A stretch of DNA of 64,000 nt from Chondrosia reniformis (taxonomy: Eukaryota; Porifera; Demospongiae; Chondrillida; Chondrillidae). A program made the translations under genes and the position numbers. Below the pieces are notes generated by a model. That model was not told the origin of the DNA. It did not search any database and was given only the letters and a program-made list of their open reading frames with translations. Location of the stretch: NCBI GenBank assembly GCA_947172415.1, contig OX359194.1, positions 1,860,001 to 1,924,000 on the forward strand, written 5' to 3'. This document shows, one piece after another, positions 1-13,800 of the stretch. Positions within the stretch are counted from its first letter, which is position 1. Each line of letters begins with the position of its first letter.

Positions 1-3000
1 TATAAGAACTGGTTCACTGATGGAACTGAAGTAACTCCCACTAATGGAGAACTTACTACTACATCTGGAGCTATTAGAACACTATCTATCTCATCATTCA
101 GTCCATCTCATACTAAAGGATACACATGTACTGTTAGTGCCACTCCACTTAGTACTTATCCAGTAATACTAGGTGAGTGATACAGTAGAGTAATGTGTCC
201 TATTTTTGTACAAAATGAACCAAATTAAAACTGTGTGTAATGTACGTACTTCATATTTTAATTTAAAAACTGGTTATCCATTTATGAAATATGGGAATTA
301 AGGACACTCAGGTAATTCAAGGTATATATCCCTATATATATTTCAAGATGGCTTCTTATCTGTATACACGTACTTGTATGATATACATGTTGCAATTATT
401 TGGACATGAACCTTATAAGTTTGTATATTCTTAAGATTAAAAAAATACTAAATATATATATATAATGACCACTATTATATTATATTGATAGTTTATACGT
501 GTCCAGGTATAGCCCTGTACCCCTTAACCAGAACTGGTTGACATTTATCTACACCTTAATGTATGTACAATGCATTGGCACTTTAATAATAATAATAATA
601 ATAATATAATATATACTTTTCTTAGCATTCTTTTTAGCTATGTGCAGGAAGTTTGTGAAATTGTGTACAAATTGATTCACTCTGTTAAATTTTATACTAT
701 ATAAAAAGAACTCTTAATGGATTAGTTATGTAGAAATGTCTAATGATTTCTTACACTGTGTTAATAGTTAATCCATCTTGAAATTAATTCCCAAATTTCA
801 TAAATGTAAACGTTTCTTTTTATCAGCTTCAGTGGAAACAATCACACATACCATCTATTATTGTATTCAGAATTTGCTTGCTGTATATAATAATATAAAT
901 CTGTGGCAAACTGGCCCATGTGTTGTACGTATATAGCTTGTCAATTACATTTCTCTATATGCATATGAAGCTGCAGACTTGTCAGCCTATCGATTTATTT
1001 AATTAGTTTGCTTTGTTTTGTTGGTGTATCGATCCAACAGTTTCTGTGGAATCTCAGTGGTAGTGTTCTATCAATAATTAGTGTTATTAAGAAGCTGTGG
1101 GTTTGTTTGAGAATAAAATAATGTTGTCTAAATTAAACATCTGTACAGGCAGGTGATAAATATTTCTTCTTATCCTTGAGATGGTTCATCTTTTAGCTTT
1201 TTGAATTTTCTAGAGAGGTATATAGTTGGTTCTTTCAGGGATTCAGACATTTTGACCCTGGGGGTCTTCAGCAAATGACTCGAACCATGTCAAAAATAGG
1301 AATTTTCAATTCAATATATGTATACTTTATACATGAACTATATACTTACATGAGTTTGTCAGTACGTATATAAAGTAAATTGTGTGTAAATCATTACATT
1401 ATCAATTTCAACCTTGTAATTCTAAAATAGTGATATTTTTAATCACATTTTATTATTCATTTACTTTTCTTACAGAAACTCCACCTCCTGTACCAGAAAT
1501 AACTCCACCATCTCAAGTACAAGGAGTCATGTTAAGTGGAAGTGGAACATCCTTGAATGTTTCATGGACTGCAGTAACTATTCAAATGTATATATATAAT
1601 ATATTATATGTAGTTAGGTATTCAACTGATAGTGGTACTGAAACAGATCCACCATCTGATGCTATGAAGAGATCAGGAATTACAGCTACATCAACAACAC
1701 TGACTGGACTTCAATCAGGTACCACCTACTATGTTTGGGTAGCAGCTGAAATCCTTGGTGCTGGAGTTCAAGGACCTTACAGTATGAGATCTACAGTTTC
1801 AAGTAGAGGTGAAGTAATAATTTTATATATTCGTAGATTATATGCTTTATTGTTTACATAATATATATTAACCAATTGTCAATAAGGATAACATACAGGA
1901 ATTTCAAATGTTTACTAATTAGTTATCTGTTATATTACAAATATGTACAAGTATATACGTATATATACCTCCTTTTAACAAGAATGTTGCCTATATAGTT
2001 GATACTGCCAATTTGCCCAACAAACCAGCATTCATATAAACCATTGTTTTATGTTATCCTTTTTAAGTATAATAAAAACTTGTTTATAGGTTTATCTAGA
2101 AATAATTTTTAATTTACATCACATAATATTCTAACTATATTTACTCCATTACATTTATAAGCACATATATGCATTATATTATACATTATGTTTATGTACA
2201 TAGTTCCATTACAAGTGAGTAATATTCAGATTACTCAGACAGTATCAAATGGAATGATCAATTTAAGAATTACATGGAATCAGCCAACCAGTGATCATCC
2301 CATACAACACTATGAATTACAGTACAGGAAACAAGGTGTATCCAGTTGGACCTCGGTAACACCAAACCCAACCACCAGACAGACTATTATAAGGAATGTG
2401 GATAAAGGTAGTGTTTATAATGTTCAAGTGAGAGCTGTGTCTGATGTTGGAACTGGACAGTGGAGAAGTGCTACTAGTCAGAGGACATATAAAGGTATGA
2501 ATAAAATTGTATATAACTGTTTATTCACTATACTTTGTTACAGTATATATGTTCCCACACATATTCAAACTATACCCCTGACAATTACACGTTTACGTAT
2601 GTGTATACGTACATATAAAGAACACACTGCCTCAATTCTACCATTTTACTAATTTATTCACAAATAGAAATCCATATTATGTTTGCCGTTTATATGATAC
2701 GTAATTAATATAATTTCTTTGGTCTACCAACCCGACTAATCCACCACATTTTTCATTGAACCAATTGTGGTGGTTTATCAGAATGATACTATATATATAT
2801 ACAACAACAATATTTAGCTTTCCATGAGCTATAATATTATACAAATATGTCTAGTGCTTCTTGCTATTAAATGTACATATATGTACATAAATGCAATGTC
2901 AAAAAAATTATCACTTAAAAATGCTTTTATCTAATTATGATTTCTTAGTTCCAGCTGCTCCTACTAACCTCATGATATCTCCTCCATCTGGATCATGTGA

Positions 3001-6000
3001 TCAATTGATGATTACTTGGACAGCACCATCTAACACTGGAGGACTACCAGTCAAGTATAAAGTGTACAGAGATAGTACATTAATACATTCAAATAGAACT
3101 ACTACTGCTATTACATGGAGTGGTCTAACAGCTAACACACAGTACACAGTGAGAGTAGTAGCTTTCAATGAGTTGGGAGATGGAGGAGATGTGTCAGGAA
3201 CAGGAAGAACTAGACCACAAGGTAATAATTTTATTTTTGATTATGTGTCAAATAGACTCTTTGAAAAGGATCATGTAGCAAGTGAAACTCATTATATATA
3301 TATAGCTAACTATATGTATTTGTGGACATTTGTTAAACATTACCAATATTCTCTATGTTCTATAATCTTATTATATGCATGCTCCATCCATGTATGTATA
3401 GCTCCTTTAATATCTTCACTGTCAGCCAGTTTCTCAACACAACTCATCATCACACTCACTGCACCAGCTAGACCATCTTCTCTTACTTACAAGTGTACTA
3501 TATCTACAACTGTGAGTGGTCTGTCTCCAAAGACTGTAACTGGTACAGTGTTACAGTATACAGTAAATGAATTAAGTCCTTATGTTAATTACACTGTTGA
3601 ATGTACATCTTCAAATGGAGAAAACTCTTGTGATTCCCACACTAACACTATAAGAATGCCATCAGCAGGTGAGTGTGTTCATTCACTGAAGCATATACAT
3701 GTATTCCTTATGTGTATATAGTTCATATAGATCTAAATTTAGTTGATGTTTTTATATAACAGTTTTTACAATATTTCATTTAGAAACTGCAAATAATCCA
3801 TGTCTTACATATGTACTTAATTTATAATCTTTACAGTTCCAAGTGGATCTCCACTAAATTTAAGAACAGTACCACTCAGTAAGTCAGCCATTTTAATATG
3901 GGATCCACCAGCTGAAAAAGACCAAAATGGAGTTATGATGGGATATTTGATTAAGTACCAGATAAGTGTTGATCCATCAAGTCAAATGACAAGAACAGTT
4001 GGAGCAGTAACTCAATTATTATTGGATAATCTGATGACTGGAGTGACATACAGTTTTTCTGTAGCTGCTATTAATAGTGATGGAACTGGACCTGATGCTG
4101 ACATGGTGATGTTTGCGACAATTGCTGATAGTAAGATCTTGTAGTTAGATTAATGCATTTTCAGTACATATACGTACATATATACGTACATACGTCTTAC
4201 TTAATGTTTATAGTTCCAGGTCCAATACGGAATCTAATGAAGACAGCAAGTTCTGCTTCTTCTATAACAATCTCTTGGGATCCTCCAGAACCATCAGATG
4301 GATACACAAATATTAGTATATATATCATCAGATATGGTATACTGGACACAACTGGTGAAATTGTAACTAGTGAAAACACTCAAAAAACAATTATTAATTT
4401 AGGTATGTATAATCATTATGAACGTACTCATACTATATATCTATATGTACGTATTATCATTAAAATATTTCAACATATCATGCCATAGAACCGGGAATAC
4501 CATATTATGTTGCTGTGTCAGCTAGTACTACTGGTGGAAATGGAAATGAAACAGGACTTCTTGTCTTTTCAAAAGAAGAAGGTTCTTAAAGTGCTTAAAT
4601 TATACTATTATTGGTATTATTGTTAAAACAATATATAATTATTTAATCACAAGTGGTACTTCTAAGGCTAACTATTATGTTTAATTAAATTTGTAAATAA
4701 TCATGATCCAGTATACTACACATACAAAAAATGTTTCAATAAAATCTTAAAATATACCATGGCCAGTCTCGCAGAAACACATATATGTACATATTACATA
4801 GCTATACGTAGTTAGGATACTATTCTTTATATATAATATTGAAATCATAATTTTAGCTCCAGTTAAACCAGTAAAGACCTCTTCAATCAAGACTGTATGG
4901 AGTGGTAATTCACTCACTATCAGTTGGGAACCATTAACTCTGCATGAAGCAAGAGGATTTCCAGTGTACTATATATACCTCAATAATGATAGTGGAGCTG
5001 TTGATAGAGAAATAGAACCAACAGCTAACACTACAGAATCAAGTATAGTGATTGATGGATTGGATTCATCTCGTCCGTACATTGCTGCTGTTGAAGTTGC
5101 AACTGGTACTGATCATGAAGATGATAATCTATTTGGTCCAGTGAGTGAGCCAGGTAATTTTCATGTGATTAACTATAATAATGTATATACCCATATATAG
5201 CAGGTTTATAATTGTTAAAGGGCTTGTCCATATAGAAATATGAGGGAAGCATCAAAGATTAGGAATTAAGGAAGAAACTATTTATTGTGGAAAAGAAACA
5301 TCTCACATCAATTATAAAGTGATGACTTTTATACCTTCGCCTTGTATATAACATGTAGTGCTACATGAGGTACTTATTGTTTAAATAATATGCATATGAT
5401 TGACATGCATGTCCAAGGCCAAGAAGATCAAGGAAAAGACAAAGACTCCCAGGATCACTGATGAAGGGTGGAATTCCCAGAAATGGTTGTCTGACCCAGT
5501 GGAGAAGATGAAAGAAGGGAAAAGAAGGAAGAAAATACTCCTGTATCTTCATCCAAAGCTCTCTTCAGGTTTAGTTCCCCTATAGGCTCTTTTACAGGAT
5601 AGGCATACAGCATGTAGGAAAATGGTATCTTTTTCATGTATATACATGTTATGTATACTCAAACTTCTACATTTAATTATTCTCATATAATTTGCTATTA
5701 TTTATATAGTCTTGATTTTGGGTCAACCAGTAGAAGTTCAAGAATCTAATGCTACAAGTGCTCCATGCACTGCATCAAATATTGGAGGAACTATCGGAGG
5801 AGTTATAGGAGGATTAGTGGGAGGTATAGCTATTGGAGGTGTAACCATGGTAATCATGTATAAGATCATATGTGCACCTAACAAGGATACTTGTAGGAAG
5901 AGGAAACAAAATAAAGGGAAGAGAACACCAGCAACTAAACAGTAAGAGAATCTCATGAAAAACATTCAAAATATATATTGTTCCAGAATTATTTAAATTA

Positions 6001-6375
6001 CACCTGTAATGTACCTGTATATGACTTTGGGTATATATACCTTAATTGTGTAAGTAAAGCCAATACATACATATATGGTTTGGTCTTATTTTCACAGTTT
6101 TAATGACTTTGGGAGTCACTTTGGGAGTGTTTCACACATTCAAGTCTATAATAATTAGGTGTATATACAGTAATTGCAATCAATCATAAGTTATATATAT
6201 GTGTATGCCTGGAAAATGTATATTCATGTGTAAAAAGGAGACATTTCAATGTCCTTCATGTAGGAGTGAATGTAATGTGGAGGGTGACTATGAAGCTCCA
6301 GGTATACCATTGGATACCAATCCAGCCTATAATGCAGTCAATACTTACGACACTATTGGAGAAAAGTCCATATAA
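1..6375 (+). CDS. Ig/FN3 type I membrane receptor, paralogue 1 (5' end outside window)
   Basis: Reconstructed exons: 1-172, 1476-1808, 2204-2494, 2949-3221, 3402-3668, 3837-4130, 4214-4402, 4489-4581, 4857-5153, 5710-5941, 6264-6375. They give 850 codons in one frame. The first exon is the end of an Ig domain (Trp then GYTC). Seven FN3 modules follow, each on one phase 1-1 exon except one split at 4402/4489. Exon 5710-5941 encodes a Gly-rich membrane segment followed by a basic KRK stop-transfer stretch. The last exon (phase 2 join) encodes a short tail with YEAP, NPAY and YDTI, ending at TAA 6373-6375. A likely role is cell-surface adhesion or recognition. Without the last splice the protein would stop at 5945, but the tail exon is conserved in paralogue 2, so splicing is favoured. 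The donor at 4582 (GTTCTT) is weak. No kinase or phosphatase domain is present. Family identity is certain at domain level; orthology is unknown. Confidence 0.82.
741..777 (+). pseudogene. Relic of an Ig exon boundary in intron 1 of paralogue 1
   Basis: This stretch matches the intron end plus the first codons of the Ig exon at 8612 (the shared text runs through TAATGATTTCTTACACTG to GTTAATCCATC). The similarity stops abruptly and no Ig coding sequence follows. It is therefore the broken edge of a lost Ig exon copy, lying downstream of the surviving Ig exon that ends at 172. Confidence 0.6.
1236..1290 (-). repeat. R3 motif copy (GAAGA-CCC-AGGGTC type)
   Basis: On the minus strand this reads as a short conserved block around 'agacccccagggtcaaaatg'. 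Near-identical text occurs at 28455-28505 (+) and a variant occurs at 63221-63285 (-). It looks like the tail of an old dispersed element inside the first intron of paralogue 1. Confidence 0.45.
5405..5640 (+). repeat. R1 interspersed repeat, near full length
   Basis: About 235 bp shared with ten other places in the window. Landmarks in order are 'gatcactgatgaagggtgg', 'ttcccagaaatgg', 'gacccagtgga', 'ccaaagctctcttcaggttt' and 'catgtaggaaaatgg'. It sits in the intron before the membrane exon of paralogue 1 and is absent from the equivalent intron of paralogue 2, so it inserted after the receptor duplication. I see no terminal inverted repeats and no ORF. It could be a SINE or a MITE. Confidence 0.75.
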
Positions 6376-7881
6376 ATACTTACACAATTACATATATTTT
6401 TTTGTAATTTAAACGCAAACATTTCAAAGATCTAGGAATAACTTTTTGAGGCCAATATATAAGACTGTATATTATACAGTACAAATTACAATATACTAAG
6501 GTAATCTAAATAATAAATCTAAATAATTCATATGGCTCCAGGAAAGGACCTAGCAACAGAATGGGCATAATATAAAGTTTAGGGTATAAAACTCATTTTA
6601 AATTAAGGGATTTTTTATTTAGGTCTCCATTTGGTTGAAAACGGAGGACAAAGTCTGCATATAAAATGCCATAGGACTATAGAAAATTTATATTGAAACC
6701 AAGTGTTATATATATTGATAAAAATTTAAAGGCCAAGGCCTTTATATATGTATATGTCATATGATGTCCCGTGTGTGCAAGTTACAAAATGGTCTATAAC
6801 CCTGTTGATTATGCGAATGCATGCAACCAACCATCGGTATTCTTAGCTCCCTCACAAGGCAAATCAAATCTGCTGTGGTTATAAGCTGAGACCCCTTTAA
6901 TACTGGAGCCTTTATACATTTTCCAATTTCTGTAGCAAACATCATATTGTATGTATATTGTATGTATATTGTATATATTTGGATGCAGGGTGATCAAGTG
7001 AAAAGCACTGACGTCAGAAGAGGCATACTGAAATTATGTACTTAAATCACATCACTTCTGTGTTGGGTATACTCATCCCTACTTCAGCTTTACTATATAA
7101 GCTCCAGTCACTAAAGTGGATTGTATATAGAAAATAACTGTAATAAAATAAGTTTAAACAATCATGATTGTGGGTCCACTTAGGAGTTATCTTATTAAGT
7201 CATTAGAAAAGCTGTTTTCAGTTTCTTTAAGAGTGGTTTGAAAACAACATGTATGTATTACTATGTTTTGGCTACTACAATTTCTGCATATACTACAAAG
7301 ATTATATATATACAGTACAAGTTACAATATATATATATATATTAATTATAAACATGATATGGCAATATATAATATACATGTTATATATAGCAGTAATCAT
7401 AAGGTTTGAGTGGATAGGTGCAATATATATATTATATGTATATGTATACCAAGAGGCTAGTATACTACTTGCTGACAAGAAATTGAGTTAATTTAATATT
7501 AGCTCTCAGTTAGGGAAATATATATGGTAAGCTATATATACAGTATACGTAGTATAGCCTGATAACATAATAGATTTGATCCTTCCATGGCAATTTCCTT
7601 GAAACAGCTGTCTTGGTTCTTTGTTGAATTTTGTTTCCATCTTGGGTGGCTGGGAGGCAATCACTGGTTGCCAATTTAATAGGATTTTGGTCCCCCAGCC
7701 AAGATTAGACTGTGATCACTTGGCTGGTTTGGTATAAGACTTCCAGTGATTATTTTTGCTTACCATTATAGCCTTTGCACAGGTGCAATTATATACATAC
7801 TCCAGTATATATATACAAACCAACCTCTGTGTATTCCTTGATATTTGATTTATATAGTACTTGATTTCACACGAAAAGACA
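6376..7881. other. Intergenic spacer between the two receptor paralogues
   Basis: AT-rich spacer of 1.5 kb. A possible polyadenylation signal (aataaa, about 6512) follows paralogue 1. Around 7650-7725 a block beginning 'ctgggaggcaatcactggtt' resembles the minus strand of 43820-43886, which suggests a minor dispersed repeat. A TATATA at about 7851 lies 30 bp before the ATG of paralogue 2. No gene is visible. Confidence 0.5.
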
Positions 7882-10800
7882 ATGATCACAGTATCCAGAT
7901 CTTTCTTTATCACAGTCCTTGTCCTATTACAGTCATTTTTGATGAGTAAGTATACATGCATGTGTGTATGTATATGATGCCTAGCTGATAAACTTAATGT
8001 ATATGTATTAATCACAAATATAGTCTAACCTATTATGCTCTAAAAGATTTTGTGATTGATTTAATTCCACTCCAAAATGCTAACTTCTTAAAAATTTAGT
8101 TTGCGTTAATTTTTTTGAAGTTGAGTAGACATTGATCCATGAATGACTTTTATTTCTTACAGTTCAGGTAACCAAATCTCAAGCAACTACTATTACAGTA
8201 GCAACCACTCCTTTTCAAACTACTACCATCACTGTAACACCTACCATTAGTCAATCAGTTGAACTACAGTGTGCTAGGACTAGTGCAATATGGTACACTA
8301 CAGGAAGTGTTGTAGCAGCCACTGGAACTGAAGTAACTGTCAGAAGTGGAGCTACTAGGATATTGGCTTTCTCTTCATTCACTCCAAGTCATGCTGGAAC
8401 ATACACTTGTTTGGTATCTTCTCGTGGTGATACTCAGACAAAGACAACCTACCCTGTGGTACTTGGTGAGTGTCAATGAGTGAATATATATGCAAACAAA
8501 TATAATAACCTCTCAAATTGAATATAAACAACTTGCATGCACAGTAACATCAATTTCTTCTTGAAATGTGTTACTAATGATTTCTTACACTGTATTATTC
8601 TATAATAATAGTTAATCCATCAGCTATCAACACAATTAGAGTTGGAAGGACTGATGATCCGACTACTCCTATCACTATAACACCTACCCTCAGTGAACCT
8701 GTAAAGTTAGAATGTGAAAGGACCATTATAGGAAAGAACTGGTACACTGATGGAACTGTAGTAACTAACACTAATGGAGAACTTGCTACTACAGCTGGAC
8801 ATATTAGAACACTATCTATCTCATCATTCAGTCCATCTCATGCTAAAGGATACACATGTATTGTTACTTCAAGTTCACTTAGTACTTATCCAGTAATATT
8901 AGGTGAGTGATACAACAATTTTTTAAATGAAATGAGAATATATACTATAATGCTTCTTTGAAGTTTCATTGACCAAGCCATGTTTGACATTTTGATAATT
9001 AGTGAATTATCTAATACACCATATTCCAAAAGCTATTGTTATCAGCTGAGGAAAGAAAGAGAATAGACTGAAATACAATTTTCTTGTGAATGCCTTCTTT
9101 TCTTCCTTTCTCACTGTGCTAGACAGTTGTTTCAGTGAATTTCACCCTTCAGCAGTGATCCTTTCTTCTTTGTCTTTTTGAGTGAATAATCATAGTTAAC
9201 ATTGTAAAAGTAGACAATTCAATTACTATGAATGGCTAAGATAAGATGCTTACTTTCCCATTATGACTTTATCTATTGACATTTGTACAATGTAAACAAA
9301 ACACTGCCTTTACAAACAAATATTAAATCGTTTTTATATACACTGCATGTGTATTATAACTGTTCTCACTGGCTGTCAAAAGGTTACCATTTAATTAATG
9401 GCAACACACTAGTTATGATATTTTGTTTGTCGTTTATGCCCATATAAGGCAGTCAAAGTGTAACTGATAAGCCAAAGCAGAATAAAGGCTGTTAGTCTTG
9501 CGAGGAGCATATTATAAGTACAGTTCAATAATCAGTTCCAGTTTGATTGATTATGTTATAACAAGCCAAAGCAGAGCATTTTTATCATTTTCCTTTACAC
9601 AGAAACTCCACCTTCTGTACCAGAAATAACTCCACCATCTCAAGTACAAGGTGTCATGTTAAGTGGAAGTGGAACATCCTTGACTGTTTCATGGACTGCA
9701 GTAACTGGAACTGCAATAGGCTATGTAGTTAGATATTCAACTGATAGAGGTACTGAAACAGATCCACCATCTGATGCTATGAAGAGATCAGGAATTACAG
9801 CTACATCAACTACACTGACTGGGCTTCAATCAGGTACCACCTACTATGTTTGGATAGCAGCTGAAATCCTTGGTGCTGGAGTTCAAGGATCTTACAGTGT
9901 GAGAGTTTCAAATTCAGGTAACAAGGACTTAGAAGAATTTTGCAATGTAATCACTGTATATGTCACAACTGTAAAGATTAACTATACATACGTATATCTT
10001 TAGTACAGTGCTCCACATTTAGAAAATTCACTCTACCAATAATGATGTTTGCACTCTTGCAGTCTTAAAAGTGTTTACATAATTAATAAAGTAGAAAACT
10101 AGCTTTCACTGGTTTGTTTCTCTTTGATTTGATAGCTTGTATGGTCCAGTTTTTCACTAACACCTAAATTTCTCTCTTCTCCCATTTGTACTTTCTAGAT
10201 GTAGAATCAAATGCCTTCTTAAAATCTTAAAATCGACAAAACAGACAAAGGTATCCAAACCCTGCTTCAAGTAGTGTACTAATTGTAAACAGGTGGTCAG
10301 CACAACCTCTAAGTCTAATATATAAGTCGCTAGGACACAGAAAAAAGGGTTCAATGTAGCACATGTCAGACAACATAAAAATAAAGAAACACTTAAACCA
10401 CATAATACATAATAACTTTAAAACAAACAGCAGCAACACACCAAATATGGCACACCACATGGAACTAAGATAGGTTAGAATAACATGATTAGTCCATGTC
10501 ACGGGTAATAGGCAATCTGCTTAATGTCTGTCCTTAAAAGCCATCACAATGACGGACTTCTTCCACCAGGGGCAGCCAGAGGTGGTATATGTACAATCAG
10601 TGTAGTAAATGGAAATTCCTTAAAAATTTAGTTTATACATTTATCATTTTGAAGTTGAGTAGACATGCACTGCCCATGCATGAATGACTTATATTTTCTT
10701 ACAGTTCAGATAACCAAATCTCAAGCAACTACTATTACAGTAGCAACCATTTCTGATCAAATTACCACCACTACTGTAACACCTACCATTGGTCAATCAG

Positions 10801-13800
10801 TAGAACTGCAGTGTACTGGGACTGGTGTAGCTAAACAATGGTACACTACAGGAAGTCAAGTAACACCCACTCAAAATGAAATAAGTACATCTCCTGGAAT
10901 TACTAGGATATTGGCTTTCTCTTCATTCGCTCCAAGTCATGCTGGAACATACACTTGTTTGGTATCTACTCCACGTGATACTCAGACAAAGACAACCTAC
11001 CCTGTGTTACTTGGTGAGTCATTATGTGATAATCTTACTATGATTTGATGTAAACTGGTATCATTAGTGTTGAATTGTGTCTGTACATGCTTGACACTTA
11101 TATAGTAACAGTCATTAGAAATTTAATTTTTAGTCTTCATCTATTGTTTTTATTCTAACTACTGGTGGTGTCATATATACGTATATTTATATTTATAAAT
11201 AATAAGGATTCAAACACAAAAACATTTATATATCAGATTCTGTATTTTTGAATGGCAGCTTTCAGTAAGCTCAAGTTTATTTCTTTTTTTCTGCCTTTCT
11301 TTATTATATTACAGTATTAAGATTAATTGTCTTGATTTAATGGAACTGACTGAATTATTGTCTCTGTTGACAAATTCTGTAGTCAATCCTTCAGCTATCA
11401 ACACAATTAGAGTTGGAAGGACTGATGATCCAACTACTCCTATCACTATAACACCTACCCTCAGTGAACCTGTAAAGTTAGAATGTGAAAGGACCATTAT
11501 AGGAAAGAACTGGTACACTGATGGAACTGTAGTAACTAACACTAATGGAGAACTTACTACTATAGGTGGACATATTAGAACACTATCTATCTCATCATTC
11601 AGTCCATCTCATGCTAAAGGATACACATGTATTGTTACTTCAAGTTCACTTAGTACTTATCCAGTAATATTAGGTGAGTGATACAACAATTTTTTAAATG
11701 AAATGAGAATATATACTATAATGCTTCTTTGAAGTTTCATTGACCAAGCCATGTTTGACATTTTGATAATTAGTGAATTATCTAATACACCATATTCCAA
11801 AAGCTATTGTTATCAGCTGAATAGACTAAAATACAATTTTCTTGTGAATAGTTTCTTTTCTTCCTTTCTCCACTGAGCCAGACAACTGTTTCAGTGAATT
11901 CCACCCTTCAGCAGTGATCCTTTCTTCTTTGTCTTTTCGAATCAATAATCATATAGTTAACATTGTAAATGTAGACAATTCAATTACTATGAATAAAAGA
12001 TAAGATGCTTACTTTCCCATTGTGATTTTATTTATTGACATTTATACAATGTAAACAAAACACTGCCTTTACAAACAAAATATTAAATTGTTTTTATATA
12101 CGTACACTACATATTATGCATTATAACTGTTCTCACTGGCTGTCAAAAGGTTACCATTTAATTAATGGCAACACACTAGTTATGGTATTTTGTTTGTTAT
12201 TTATGCCCATATAAGGCAGACAAAGTGTAAATGATAAACCAAAGCAGAAGAAAGTCTGTTAGTCTTGTGAGGATAATATTATATGTGTACAGTTCAATTG
12301 TTTATCAGTTCCAGTTTGATTGATTATGTTATATAACAAGCCAGCATTTTTATCATTTTCCATTTACACAGAAACTCCACCTTCTGTACCAGAAATAACT
12401 CCACCATCTCAAGTACAAGGTGTCACGTTAAGTGGAAGTGGAACATCTTTGACTGTTTCATGGACTGCAGTAACGGGAGCTGCAATAGGCTATGTAGTTA
12501 GATATTCAACTGATAGAGGTACTGAAACAGATCCACCATCTGATGCTATGAAGAGATCAGGAATTACAGCTACATCAACTACACTGACTGGACTTCAATC
12601 AGGTACCACCTACTATGTTTGGGTAGCAGCTGAAATCCTTGGTGCTGGAGTTCAAGGACCTTATAGCATGAGAGTTTCAAATGCAGGTTAGAAAAGATAT
12701 CTTGTTTTTGTAAATGGAAATGTCATATACGTGATAACTGTATAAACAATAACTAGCTACAGAAAATGATATTTGCATATATAAACAGACAATTTGATAT
12801 ATATCAATAGTTAGTAAATTGTGTTACTTTTACATTTTCTACATACGTATATCCTAAGTACAGTGTTCCACACTTAGATTCACTCTACCAATAATGATGT
12901 TTGCACTCTTGTAGTCTTAAAAGTGTTTACATAATTTATAAAGTTGAAAATTAGCCTTCACTGGCTTGTTTCTCTTTGATTTGACTCAAAAGAATGTAAC
13001 TTTTGAATTACATACAATGGGAAAGTAGTAATGTCTTTTGAACATCATTAATTTATGAATGAGAACTTGCAGGAAACTTTGTTGTTACATAATGTTTGTT
13101 GCTACTCAGTACAATCTCTACAAACCAGTAATAAGGTTTCTAGGTTGAACCCCTATCCAAAAATATCTTGAACTTAAAAACAAAAAATAGCCTTTTCAAA
13201 TATTTTTCCTTTAAGTTAACTCCATGTGTGCTTATCACATGACCCTTCCTCATTTGACCCACACATAACTTTGGATATTGATATTGACCGTAATTATTTC
13301 ATTCCAATACATAGAGTTCAATGTGGTTTAAGGAGCTATATATGCAATAGCGGCATGCAGATCCTTCAAATATCGGTGCTTTACATAAAATATAAATTGG
13401 TACATATTACATATATTGATCTCATTTAATTGACGTCTTAGAATAATTAAAGGTTATATTTTTAGCTGGCACCCTTAAGAAATAGAGTACATATGCATCT
13501 TGATGTTTATAGGCATTCAAGCAACTTCAGAGTACATCTATGCTGATGTATGTATACACATGTACCTGAGGGGGTGTACAGTTTACTAAGGTCATTTTAA
13601 AGAGAACGTTTTACAAACCTTTTGTACAATTGTTTTTTTATAGCTAAATACTTTTATAAATGAAGATGAACTAGTCTACCCTTCAAATTTCATTGCAATT
13701 AATTATACTGACTGAATTGAAAATGAATACTACGTATATATTGTATACATAGCCACTGATCAATGAAATACAGTTTGTCTCCTTAGCTAAATGTGATTTC

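Noticed and set aside
5738-5965. Minus-strand hydrophobic ORF opposite the receptor membrane exon, also at 18494-18799
   Set aside because: It is the antisense of a Gly-rich coding exon; the sense strand has conserved splice sites and reading frame.
5700-6400. ITAM in the receptor tail
   Set aside because: The YxxV and YxxI units are only two residues apart, not the 6-8 of a canonical ITAM. I report separate tyrosine motifs instead.
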